From the NCBI GenBank assembly GCA_013399855.1, contig VXAY01003830.1:539278-603277 (forward strand): 64,000 nt of DNA, read 5' to 3'. Origin of the DNA: Oxyruncus cristatus (Eukaryota; Chordata; Aves; Passeriformes; Cotingidae). The notes beneath the pieces are model-generated. The model was not told the DNA's origin and made no database searches. It worked only from the letters and a program-made list of their open reading frames with translations. Positions 1 to 11,502 of this stretch are shown here, piece by piece; positions within the stretch are counted from its first letter, which is position 1, and every line of letters begins with the position of its first letter. A program made the translations under genes and the position numbers.

Positions 1-330
1 CACTGCGTGCTGGTGTGCGGCGGCGAGGCGGAGGGCGGCGGGCCGGCCGAGCTGGAGGAGACCTTGCGACGCTGGATGGGCGAGGGCGGCCACGCCGAGG
101 TGGTGCTGCGGGGCCCGCCGCTCCTGGCGCCCGTCTCGGCGGAGCTCTGCCTGCTGCCCGCCCTGGCGACACTCCTCCCGCCTCTGCCCGGCCCCGGCGG
201 CCCCGGCCCCGCCGAGGTCGGGCTGGGTGCGCTGCCCGCTGAGTTGCAGGCGGCCGTGCGGGCCGTGGTGGGCGATCTGGACGCTCTGTTCTCCGCCCTG
301 GGGCTGCGGGAGGAGAACTTCGCCGTGGGG
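1..330. other. CpG-rich, very GC-rich exon sequence
   Basis: The first ~330 bases are dominated by G and C, with CpG in most ten-base blocks, and composition falls off sharply after about base 450. This looks like the downstream edge of a CpG island covering the 5' end of SCFD2, whose promoter would lie left of the window. No transcription start or TATA box is visible inside the window. Methylation state cannot be judged from sequence. Confidence 0.7.
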
Positions 331-448
331 GCCCTCAGCAGGATCATCGCCGCTGAGCTGGCAGGCTACGCCCCAGCCAGGAACAGGAGGAGGACAGCCA
401 CCAACAAGGCCTCCGTCGTCTTTGTGGACAGGACGTTGGACCTCGCTG
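1..448 (+). CDS. SCFD2: SCFD2, 3' part of large GC-rich exon (exon A, partial)
   Basis: The reading frame is open from base 1 (first codon CAC) to a splice donor G|GTAAGA at 448/449, giving 149 codons plus one base (phase 1). The translation matches the N-terminal third of SCFD2, a Sec1/Munc18 (SM) family protein expected to bind SNAREs in membrane-vesicle fusion; its precise partner is poorly established. Visible landmarks are the LLAPV stretch near codon 40, EENFAVGALSRIIAAELAGY near codons 101-120, a basic NRRRT patch, and the SM-family motif VVFVDRTLDL just before the splice site. The middle is shorter than I recall for the human protein and is Pro/Gly/Ala rich (PPLPGPGGPGPAEVG). The exon is cut by the window edge, so the start codon and about 95 upstream residues are missing. 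The frame reads straight through the GTG at base 7, which is not a start. Confidence 0.93.
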
Positions 449-3400
449 GTAAGACATCCACTGCTGGGTTGGTACCTGTCATCCCTGCAGGCCCACAGCC
501 ACCCCACCAGGAGGGCGTCAGATTGTTTTGATGGCCTGGGAAGATGTTTGATACCACGACCACGGTGGTTGCTTGCACATCCTTGCACCCCAGTGGGTCA
601 TGAAAGCCCAGACTGAAGCAGAAGGCTCTGCTGGAAACCTTTTTGTTTCTGGCACTTCCACTTTGCTACAAACTAGAGACCTTAACTGTGCCTGTGAGTC
701 ACCCCAAGGAGTGAAGGAAATGGCCTGCACGTTTCAGATTTGGCCTTATGGATTTCTGTGAAGCATTTTCTAGTGTATCTACCTGTCACTCTTAGCATTA
801 TAGCTGTTCAAGCAGATATACACGTCTGTACACCTGTAGCTATATCTGTTTGCATGGAAGTGTCCCTCCCTGTCTGTGGTGTATTGGTACAGGAGTGGCT
901 GCAATCACTCTCCCATCGTACCTAACTCCTGCTGACACACGCAATGTGTGTGCCTGGTTCTGCCTATTTTATCTGTAGTCAGTAATTCAGGTCACAGTTT
1001 TTTGCTACCACGTGTCCCATAGCAAATGCTTGGCACAGTGTCGAACCTGCAGCTCTTCTGAGTTTTCTTCTGTATTTTTTTCTCCCATAATTTTGCCTTT
1101 GTGTATCCTTGCAGTGCTGTGGGGTTCATAACTGTCAACAATGTGCTGAAGAGCAGCTGTGGATCTGGGCAGTTAGTGCTGTGCTGAGGTTGAGAAGATT
1201 GCTTGGAAGGCTGCAGGAGAGTGCACTTGGATGAGGAGCCCTGAAAGGAAACTGAGAGGAGTGCCTATTTGGGGTGGGAACTAGGCAAGAATTTATGCAC
1301 TCGGGTGGTGAGAAGAATTAAAAACAAGAGAAAGAACAGATGTGGGGTGACAGGGAGCTACCTAACACAGAGGAGGAGACATGAAGAGAGATAATTGGTA
1401 CCGGCTTAAACCTGGGGAAGGAAGTGTGGAATCTAGTACTTCAGTAGGAGAAGAAGATTTTTGGGTGATAACATTGGGGCTGGGGTGGTGCAGCTTCGGA
1501 GGGGGAACATCAAAGCTCTTGGAGTAAGGATGAGAAATTACAGGATTTGTTATTTTAGGATTCTGTTCTTCTCAGTACCTGTAATTGAAATTGAGATCCC
1601 TTCATGCAACCTTTCTTTTGTTACCAACAAATGTCTCCAGGATTCATTGGCAGTTCCATTCAAATATTCCTATGCTTTGGACGTGATACTCTTGCCATCA
1701 AGTACAATGCAAACTGAAAGAAGAAAAATTCAGTGCATTTCAGATGTAAAGCACTACATGGACCTGAATTTAGTGCCACACAATGAGAATTGTTTCATGG
1801 TTTGCTAAAAACTGTACAATAAAAAGGATACAAACCGCTCCAGCATTTAAACTGTGAAGTCAGTTTTAAAGAACTGGGAAATGGCAGAATTAAGTTGTAC
1901 CTGAGACCCTGTTTTTCTTAGGCATATTCAGCTTTTTATATACTCACTTTTCTGGCCCCCTGCCTCTGATTCCACTTCTTGGCCTTCAGGTGAATGAGTC
2001 TGTTGAGTTTCAGCCTTACACTTTGTAAAGGCTAAAGCTTCCTATCTACAGGTTCATGGCTTGGTATGGGCAGCTGGGCCACTCGATCTTTTTTTCAAGC
2101 AATGATATGTGTTTACAGTCAGCACTGTAGAAATAAGTTATTTTTCTTTTCAAATAACAGCTCGGGGCAGATGGAAGCCTTTGAGGTAGACTTTCTCATT
2201 TGCAGCTCATTTCAAACAAATTTTTAAATCTTTCCTCTCTAAAGATGCAAGGTTTTGGATTTGATTTGCGAGTGTCTTATTTATACCTGAATGTTGTCCA
2301 ACACGTGCTGCGGAAATGGGCAATTTGTGAATTATGAGAATGCTTTTCATATTCCAAGAACTTCTATAAAAATTGAAAGTTCATTAGGAGTAGGTGTTGG
2401 ACTACTTTCTGGTTAAGTAGTCAGGCTACTGCTTTGAAGAAGGTGACTTTGAATCAGTGTCAGAAGTCTATTCAGTCTATCAGTATTTTTTTAACTCAAA
2501 GGCCTGGATAGAATACAGCTTTAGGTAGCTCTACATGATGTGTAAAGGAGTTACAATAACAGATGTCTGATTTTTGGCTCATGTTCCATTCTTATCTAGA
2601 GTAAATAAGATGTTAAGGTAGAATAACAAGTTTCAGTAATACCAATTGATTTCTAATAGCACAAATCAGAATATCTCAAAAATGCTTTTTCTGGTGCTGC
2701 AATTGCAAAACTACTGAACTAAGGGAAAATACTGTTACTTAAATATTAAGAACTTTCCGTTTTAAAGAACATACTAAAAAAATATTAAGTACATTTTGGG
2801 AAAGAACCTCTGGTGCCAGTGTCAAGAAACGATGTTGTTGTGACAATTATTAAAAAAAATTTAGTCACATATAAAATGGCACATTTTTCTATCAAAAAAA
2901 TGAGAAGGCATCTGACTGACTGGGTTAGCTTTCTAGGTTCCATGAAGCAAAGAGTCTCTTCTGAGTGATTACTCCTAAGATTTGGATTGAGCTCTCTTGA
3001 ATACTTTCTATAATATATTTTTTTTGTGTTTAGCATTGCTTATGTATGCCATATTTAATGAGTAGGGAGGAAAATACTGAATTAAGATAATTAATTCTCC
3101 TTTTTGTCCTATGTGGAGTAACATTCAGCTGAGCTCTAACAGGCAATTTATTTTTATGACCTTTGCTGTCCTCACTGAAAGGGCATGGCTTCAGCTATGG
3201 ATGGCATTGATACTGCCCATTCCTGCAGTGTAGAATCTTCTGGGTAAAACAGTTCCCCAGAAGGTGGGACATGCGTTTTTATGTGCTGGGGAGATTGCAG
3301 GTTTAGTACTTCGTGCTCACTTCTTGAATTCTGATTGTATAAAGCTTTGTTACCGTTGTCCCTGATCTGTATGCATGTGTAGTGCTGCTTTTGTTTGCCT

Positions 3401-6400
3401 ACTTATTAAAGTGCACTACCTTTGCTTTAAAAAGCAGAATACGTCCTTCCAGCTAGAAGGGCACCCTGATAAGTGACACTGATTAAAGTCAGAGCTAACT
3501 CTGGCACTTTAATTCCTCTGTTTTTTTATCTCCTTAATATTTGCACCCCTAAATATTTGGATTATGGTACCATATTGTAGCTCTGTGCTCGTTCCACATG
3601 TTTCTTAGTTTCCACCTTGCCAGCATTCACGCTCTTATGAAGTAGTTTTTGCAGCATTCCAGGTTTCTGTTTTCATTTGTTAAGCTTGTTGGTATCTTTC
3701 AGATATTGGTGTTCAGAACAGCTTGACACATTTCTCTTTCCAGTCTCTTAGAGGTTTGCAGCATTTGGAATCTGGCATGTTGTAAGCACAGGATCTCACC
3801 CACTGGTATGTGCTGGTGCTTCTGAAATCCAATACAGTGAGCAAAAGACTGAGAATAATGAATTGCGGGGGGTGCCTGTGCAGTTATTGTATAGTTTTGA
3901 ATAATGACTTTTGTACAGGTGTTCTCCAAGTTGGATATTTCAGTGCTGTCAGCAGCAGCACTTTTATTATCTTTAGCACTTTTGCATGTGTCTGTCAAAA
4001 TCACAGGCATGTTTCCCCACAGCCAACTTGTGTTTAACTTTCGGTATCATCTCCGTCACTCACAGCCAGGTATCATCTTCGTGTCACTCCCCTGCACCGG
4101 TTGTAATGTTGTCAGTGTTTTAACAGATATAAAAAGCACAGTTCAGGCTCATGAACGAAGTGCAGGTACCATTTCCTTTCAGTTCCTGGGAGCAGCCACA
4201 GTGACAAAAAAATGCTGTAATAGTTCTACTGCATAATCCCATTCATAGAGGAGAATGAAAGTGAAGCCTAACATGCTTTTCTGGTAAAGTCTGGTTCTGA
4301 CTAATCTCTGCCTTTGATTATTTTTGTTCTAAATTGTTTGGTTTGAATTGTCTATTTCTTCCTTTATATCTATCATGTTTCTAGTTTAGAGTGCTTTACT
4401 CATGCTGTTTTTTGTTTGCAGCGTCTTCCAGGTTGATGCTTTGGTGGATTGACACTAAAGTATTTCTAGAGGAAACAAACCCATGTCTTTTTTCTTCATT
4501 ACCATCCAAGCTAAGGCTTTGGAAACATAAATACTGAGGCCTGTGGAGTACAGTAGTCCCCTTTTTTTAAACCAGACTGGGGCTTTGACACAGAATGCAA
4601 CTGGTGCTTAAATTATTATGGTTACTTGAGGTTGAGACTGCAGGTATAGGAGTGATGGCAGCTGAAAGTAGTGTGGACAATCAGTACTGCAGGTCCGAGT
4701 GCAGCCTTTGCTGTGGCATGGTTTGTAAAGATTTGGCTATCATAAAATAGGCACACAAATTTTTATAACAGGTTTCTAAATGCTTCAGGTGTTCAACTTT
4801 TTATAGAGGCTTTACAGAGATAAGCAAATACATGGAATGAGTTTTCTCTATTTAAAGAAAACTGCAGGTGACTAGGTCAGTACAGGATACCTGGAAATTA
4901 CACAAACCTTGAACAGATGCTTAAATGTTTCTTATCTCCAAATTTGGTGCTCTTTACATATGTTGCAATAGCTGTCTGAGGGATGGGGAATCTGTCATAT
5001 TTTTATGGCAGTACGCTGTTGCTGCTGTGCTTGGTTGCAGACTTCTGTGCTCCTACTGCTGGATTGCAAATTGTATTTTGGGGAGGGAGGAGTTGGGGTG
5101 CTTTTTATTGGTTGTTGTAAGATTCAGTAGTCAGCATAGTGGGAGAGGTGATGACTACTTTGATGTTCTTTCATGTGCACGAAGGAGAATGTAGATCAGT
5201 CTTTTGGCAAGGTAGAAGGGTTCTCTAGTTTGCCTTTAATGCTGCACAGTGGTTCCTGGGAACATACAGGCTACTTTTCAGCACTGGTTAACAAAGTCAT
5301 CTTAAACTGACACTGGATTAAAGAATATGTCAAAACATTGATAAGGAACGGAAGCCCCAAATATCTGTCTTCTTTCAAGGGAATAGGTGTAAACATTTCT
5401 GCCTTCTGATATTTTAAACTATTCGCACAGAGGTGATGTATTGCTTAAGAAAGTTGCATCAGAGGAATTGTCATGCTACAGTTCTTTATTGTAAAGTCTT
5501 CCTAGTGATGATCTTATTCAAAAAAGCATTGGGTGAGTGTGCAGTGTTGAAACATCATGAAAACTGGGATGGGTTGGTCCTTGTATCTTTCTGTAATCAC
5601 CTGTCCTGAACTAATCTATAAAGCAGGCAAAACAGTGGATGTTTAAAAATCTTGATAGTGAGGCCAAGATATGCTTTGCTTACTGTTACAGGGCACACTG
5701 ACTTATATTGAAACTTTCTGTGAGGGAAAAGCCCCCAGTTAGAAATTCGCTGCATTAGTTGTTGGCTAGTGAGCAATGCCTTTGTAGCAGAACTGCTTTC
5801 TACATCAAACTCCTCATGTTTAGCAACTGACTTTAGTGTCTTCCCATTGCTCAAACTCTCATGTTGCTTATGTGGTATGCAGTTGTTCCTTAAATGTGCT
5901 ATTTTTTTGTTTGTTTGGTTTGGTTTTGAACCAGACAGTAGAGCTGGTATGAGAACATAAGAATTGGAGCGCAAGTGATATGACATAGGGCTCATAATGA
6001 GCTTAGGAAAATATTTTCTAGTATACCTGTCATTGATGCCTTTCTGGGGGAAGCAGGGGATGCAGTTAATGAGTTCCTGGCTGCTGTTAAAGTATTAGTT
6101 GGTTGACTTTGCCAATTGTGCCAGCTACAATTTATCTGAAATGTCTTATATTTCAGTTTGTAACTTTTAATGAGAAGAAAAAGTGAATTTAGAACAGCAT
6201 GATACATAAGATTTCCTGTATCCTGAGGGCTGATGTTGCTTGGCGTGAAGACTCCTATTTTGCAGTGGTCATATAACTTCTCCTTGTCACTTCAATGCCT
6301 AATCTGTTTGCACATTGTCTACATTAAAAACCATCACTTGCCTTGAACACTGGTGGTCATGAGAAGCTGCTGAGTGGTTGTCCTCTGAAGTGATGAGCAG

Positions 6401-6509
6401 AGATGATAGAAACCAGTCCCACGCGCCCTGCTGAAGTCACAGTGCAATTGGAAAGTGACTCCCTGTGATTTCCTGTCCTAGTCTTGTGAAGTTTGACTGT
6501 CTTCAGTCC

Positions 6510-6591
6510 TGATTAATTTGTATAGTTGGTCAGGGGTGACAGTGATTTTTAAAACATCGAGGAGATGTTTTGTGGTTTATTTGATGAGTAA
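6510..6591 (+). repeat. Left arm of 81-bp inverted repeat
   Basis: This arm runs TGATTAATTTG...GATGAGTA and matches the reverse complement of 7650-7730 with about 5 differences over roughly 80 bases and no gaps, about 94% identity. The matching core includes TCAGGGGTGACAGTGATTTT and AGGAGATGTTTT. Outside the core, to the left of 6510, similarity decays to a weak match with possible indels. Inside, after GATGAGTAA, it stops abruptly. No known repeat family was recognised. Confidence 0.85.
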
Positions 6592-7649
6592 AAATTTATT
6601 TTACTACCAAGGAGTATCAGTTGTGGGAAGGAGACTGAGATGGCATTGACAGTTCATGAATCAACTTGAGTACGCTGAGAATTCCCCATATGCCAGGAAG
6701 AAAGGAACGTTAATAATTCATGTGGTTTTGTTTGCATTTAAGGTCTTTCTAGTTTAGCCAAATGTCTTGTCTAGCTAAATGTTGCCTGCATGCAGCAGGT
6801 ATAGCGAGATAGACATTGCTTCCAGCATGCGGGGGTGGAGGTTCTGAAGGTTACTGTTTGTTTTCCCTGTGTAACTTGGCAAGTGTTGCAGTGTGGCGTA
6901 CAAGTGACTGACCTGGTAAGAAGAATGAAGGGATTTTGGAGAGCAAGATGGCTTAGGAAGTCACATAGACAACCCAGCTCATTTCATCTGTACTTCAGTG
7001 GTCTAAATCTGGCTGGGGGTGGTAGAAAAGAAAACTGTCATTCTGTGACTATTCACCGAGTCTTTGGTGAAATAAATAGGTAATCCAGCTGAGTGGTCAG
7101 GTGTCCGCACTGCAGTACCACCACATGCTGAACATGTGTGCCTTTCTTGCCTTCTGTGGATAAAGGCATTGCAAGCACAGAGTTTGACTTTATTTTTCTC
7201 CTCCTTTTTCATCCTTGCTTCTGTTTTCAACTTCTTTTACGATTCACAATAGTGGATAAACCATGGAAAACCATGGTTTACAGCATGGATACCTGGTTGC
7301 TGTAGGATGACTGGACCCAGTCTTCTGCTTATTCAAGAGCAGTTAATAATCTGATGTTACGAATGTTTTTGATGTAAGGGTCTTGTTTGCATTTATGGAG
7401 CATGTGAAGCTACTTCAGCTGTTGAAACAGACCTCCTCTGTCTTTGGAAACTATGAAAAAATAAGAGCAGATAGAGTGCCATGCAGATGGACTTTGACAG
7501 AGTGGGACCATAGCATGAGAGATCTTTTTTCTGCCACTCAGTGGTGCTTCAGAAGCTCCTGTTTTTCTGTTTAAAGCCAGAACAATACTAAGCTCAGCAC
7601 TGCTGTCCAACCCTGTGTTAATGGCTGAACTGTAGCTTAAGTGGATTAT

Positions 7650-7730
7650 TACTCATCAAATAAATCAGAAAACATCTCCTGGAGGTTTTAAAAATCACTG
7701 TCACCCCTGACCAACTACACAAATTAATCA
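7650..7730 (-). repeat. Right arm of 81-bp inverted repeat
   Basis: Reverse-complement partner of 6510-6591, about 1.06 kb away. On the + strand it reads TACTCATCAAATAAATC...ACTGTCACCCCTGACCAACTACACAAATTAATCA. The pair could be the terminal inverted repeats of a ~1.2-kb non-autonomous DNA transposon, two oppositely inserted copies of a dispersed repeat, or a local inverted duplication. The 1.06-kb interior has no transposase frame I recognise. Confidence 0.85.
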
Positions 7731-8609
7731 AAGACCTTCAACTTGTCTCTGACCTAAAGGCAATAAGGTTTTTGGTCCCGCTCTCTTGACTTTTTTATCT
7801 GTTGTGTGTGTCATGTTTTTCTGCTTTGACTTGGCTCTCAGTCGTGCTAATATTTTTTATACGTTGGTTGTAGCACCTGTATTGAGAGTTCATGAACGGA
7901 AAAAAAAGCATGTGTGTTTTGAAATCAGGAAAATTGGAGAAAACATGCCAGCTGGAAGTCAGAGTTTCTCTTGGAACATGGTCAGATTGACAATGTATAC
8001 TCTGTAACTTGGGTTTGTTTGGTCATTTCATGTTTGTTTCACCTGAGCTGCCCTCAGTCCATATAGAAGGGATGATCTTGAGGGTGACGTGCCATTTGTG
8101 ACTGTTTATTTTAGTATCAAGCTAGCCTGCCTGGGTAGCTATTTGTGCAACTTGCAAATATTTCTTTTAAGCACCATACTATTAGTTTAGGTAGAAAAGT
8201 ATAGTGTGCATGTAGCGTGTATATAAATGTTTGACTGCTTGTTTTAGTAACTGTTGCAAATATTATTTAACAACTTCCTTAGGCAAAGAAAAATGTTTTT
8301 CATGTCTAAGTGCAAAATCAGTGATTATCTAATAGCTGTAAAACTAAGTCTAATTTGTGCTTTTTAAATTAATCCTTCTGAAATGTTGTAAGTGCTTTAA
8401 CTTCACACATTCCAGAAATGAATTTTACTTTTGCAGCAAAATGTCTTTGAAAAGGTAAATGTGGTTCTTGATGTTATGAGTACCAGCATCCTTCTCCCCA
8501 AAGCGTGGTTATTATTTTGTTTTCAATTCTTTGTTTGTTTGTTTGTTTTTCCCCCCTATTTATGCCCCTGATAGTTTTTGGGTCTTCTTTTTTTTTTCTT
8601 TTTCCCCAG

Positions 8610-8778
8610 GAGCAGTTGGTCATCATGGTGACAATCTTGCAGAGAAGATACTTTCTGTGCTTCCCAAGCTTCCTGGCCACAAGACTGATGTAATGGTTAA
8701 CATGGTGGAACTTACAGCACTGCAGACTACAGATGAAACTTGCAGTATTATAGCACCTGGCTGCTTAGCACAACCAAA
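8610..8778 (+). CDS. SCFD2: SCFD2 exon B
   Basis: The exon is 169 bases. Its first two bases complete the split Gly codon G|GA from exon A, then 55 codons follow, and two bases (AA) start the next split codon. The protein reads GAVGHHGDNLAEKILSVLPK and continues to SIIAPGCLAQP, which matches the SCFD2 segment directly after the VDRTLDL motif, within the Sec1-like domain. The acceptor is strong (TTTTTCCCCAG). The donor AAA|GTAAAC lacks the usual G at the last exon base, but this position is the only one that keeps phase with exon C: AA plus T gives Asn. If the intron were retained, the frame would read PK and then stop at TAA 8780-8782. Confidence 0.93.
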
Positions 8779-8862
8779 GTAAACATTCTTTTCTTCCTTT
8801 TTTTAAAATGTTGAATATGTTTCTTATCTCTCTTTGAAAAAATGAACAAGAGAACAAGTCTT

Positions 8863-8932
8863 AAGAAAACCAAACCAACCAGCCAACCAAACAAAAAACC
8901 CCAAACCTAAACCAAAAAAAAACAGTCAGGCT
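8863..8932. repeat. A/C-rich low-complexity tract
   Basis: About 70 bases made almost only of A and C (CCAAACCAACCAGCCAACCAAAC and similar), ending in an A9 run. Such (CAAA)n-like tracts are common low-complexity DNA in bird introns. No retroposon body was recognised upstream of it. Confidence 0.75.
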
Positions 8933-9736
8933 TACAGCAAAACACCATCTGGTTGTAATTCTGCTGGAATGTAATCATCTATATGTGTGCATTAGGTGAC
9001 CAGGCCAGATAAGACTTCCAAAAGTGGGAGAATCTCAAGACCTTTTAGATTTGCGTTGTTTAAATTTCTGTAGATTACTGTGGTAGAAATCAGTACAGAG
9101 TAAACACCAAGAATTTTCCTTGTGACATTTCTTTTTCTGCCTAAGTCACAGGTCATGCAAACAGGTAGGTCTTAATTGTGACTTCCTTTCCCCATAAGCC
9201 TCTTCGTGATTATAAAGTGAGCTGCATGCTAAATTTGTTTTAGACTACCAGTTAATTTAAGGTTTTATTCCTGTTTTCAAGCACAGACTTGTGGAAAAGG
9301 ATAATAAGGCATAAATTTAGGTATACAGACAGCTTCATGAGGGCCTGATTTTTGCTTTTACAAGAACAATCCAAACCCAGTAACTTCGAACAATTGTATT
9401 TAGCTATGTATAATTTGTATCTAAGACTTTACATGCAAAGTGCATCAGATTTTATGTTTCACTTCCTAAATTTAGTTGTCCAAGCTGAAACTTTCCTGCA
9501 GCTTCTGTTATTATGCATAAACAGGAAAATACACGGGGTTCTGGTTTCACTCCACAAAAAAAAAATTTGCTCAGTAGTGCTCTAGAAATTAATGTAGAGC
9601 GAAGGAGATTAAAAGTTCTTTCTCTTTTGCTATAATGTTCTCCTCATGTATTAGAAAATGGATTTTCTAAACGGGCTATCTAATATAGTTTCTGTTCTTC
9701 AGATTTGACTCCTTTTGTTGTTTCAAACCTACACGC

Positions 9737-9780
9737 TACTCCTCCTCTCCCCTCTCTCCTTCTCCCTGCCCCCCCTCTGC
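9737..9780. repeat. Pyrimidine-rich C/T tract
   Basis: A run of about 44 bases composed almost entirely of C and T (CTCCTCTCCCCTCTCTCCTTC and onward), strongly strand-asymmetric. It could form triplex or slipped structures, but nothing more can be inferred from the sequence. Confidence 0.7.
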
Positions 9781-11460
9781 AAAGATTTCAGATTTCCACT
9801 GTTCCGGCATTACACGCGTTATTTTCTGAGAGCCTCCAGATCCTTTGATACCTTCCATCTCCCAGACATGCTGTAACTGGGTCCAGTTTCTAGGTTTCAT
9901 ATTGTGTAACTCACTTCTTCTGCAGGAGTCAGAGAGGAAACGTTTCCTCATAGAAGTGGACTCAGCTGTAAGTTGCTACTGGGGTGACTAACTTAAATAA
10001 AATTTATTCTGGTTTTCTTCTCACTCTCTGCTTTCCAGCCGATCCTTAAAGTAGAAGTGAGATGTTCTTAAGATCTGTCTGTGCAGCAAAATGAAGAGGT
10101 CATTGTCCATGGTAGAATACTGTGGTAGCTGTTTGTGCTAACTGAGTAGCTACCAGAAATAAAGAAAATTCTGACAACATGAACTAGGGAAAAAAATAGT
10201 TATTTATTGCTGACCTCTGCTATCGCTCCATTGTTTTTTAACATTGACGAGACTAAAAGTAATACTGGTATGCCTTCCCATGATGACATTATGACTTCAG
10301 TCATATATTCATGTTTTTAGGAATAGTCAGCAGAGTTTTATTGTGTTCTAAGGTGGCTAATAGTGTATATATATACACGAAGTTTTGTTTGTATATTTTC
10401 TGGCTTATGGGAAGGTGTTATGCCCTGTGTCAACAGTACGTTTAGACTTAATATATTTTGCAAAGTCTTCTATGGACACTGCTGGGTAAAGAACAACAGG
10501 ATTTGGCTATAAGATGCAAGTGTGACAAATTTGGATGACAGCAGCTGACACCTGGTAGCAAAGCAGTTGTGCCGCTACCATACCAGTCTATAACAGCTTC
10601 CCCAAAATACCCTCCATTTGCAAAGTCATGTTACAGAATGTGTTGCACTGGAAATTTTTAACAACAGATGAGGCAAATACTGGTTAAAACAGGCTTAATC
10701 TTGCCTTGGAGCAGAGCAAAGGGACTAGATGACCTCTGAAAATCTCTCTTGTGATAATTCTTCACAACTGAAGAAGAGTGGAAGGCTCCAGATTCCAAAG
10801 GAAATGGCTCTGTGATATTAAACCTGGGTTTCACTTTTTCTCCAACTATGTAATTAACAGGAATAGTTTGTAGTTTAAAATAGGCATTTCCAAACGAGCT
10901 TAAGACAGTTGATGACGAGTACTAGAAACTGTAACATTGGCTGAACATGTGGCTGAAAGTGGTAGTTGTCATTCTGTTCAACAGGACTGTATTCTCAGTG
11001 TTGGATTATAAATGCCAACATTAATCGTCTTTGCTGGTGTAAAATGATTGTTCTTCTGACGCACTGAAATGGATTAAAAATTCCCACCAGTAAGTTTCTG
11101 TGTCGATTCTGTAAGAAATTCCATAGGATGCTCTCAATTCCTTGTCAGCATGGTTATTACCATTGGTAGCTGGCTCAGAAGCGTGTCTTGTAATTCAAAA
11201 CTTAAGTCTTGATTTATAGTTGTAAGTGATGCATGGCAGGGAGTGTTCCTCTGCTTGTAAATTTTCTGTTTACTCTGATTAGTGAAAGTGCCTGCACCTT
11301 TCACAGGAGCAGTGACTTCAGTTACACCCAAGTGGAATATGCAGGACTCTTCTACATGAAATTTTGTGATCGGACTGTGGCACTTCAGACTCACATATTC
11401 AGAATATTTTTATAATGTTTTCATTGTTTTCTCTCAAGTACTATTTGAGCATGCTTTGGT

Positions 11461-11502
11461 GAGGGGAGGGAGAGACAGAGAGAGAGAGTGTGAGTGTGTC
11501 TG
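11461..11502. repeat. GA-rich / GAGA simple repeat followed by GTGT
   Basis: A purine-rich segment containing (GA)n of about five units followed by GTGTGAGTGTGTC. It is a short imperfect microsatellite within the second intron. Confidence 0.7.

Larger units (their letters stand above)
449..8609 (+). other. SCFD2: SCFD2 intron between exons A and B
   Basis: An 8.16-kb phase-1 intron with donor GTAAGA and acceptor TTTTTTCTTTTTCCCCAG, which has a strong T-rich tract from about 8587. It is AT-rich single-copy sequence with no recognised gene or RNA. It holds a near-perfect inverted pair of about 81 bp (listed separately), a short imperfect 27-bp tandem duplication around 4041-4090 (GGTATCATCT twice), and a palindromic AAACCATGG...CCATGGTTT at 7258-7279. 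Short open frames such as 1461-1808 and 3904-4236 show no similarity I recognise and are treated as chance. Confidence 0.85.

Noticed and set aside
7..531. Open frame running past the exon A donor to base 531 as a complete short protein
   Set aside because: The SCFD2 similarity ends exactly at the 448/449 donor and resumes in phase at 8610, so the continuation is intronic.
6510..7730. Classic hAT transposon with TIR starting at CAGGGGTG
   Set aside because: CAGGGGTG resembles hAT ends, but the inverted match continues about 20 bases outside that point, and the eight outer bases are reverse complements of each other rather than direct duplications.
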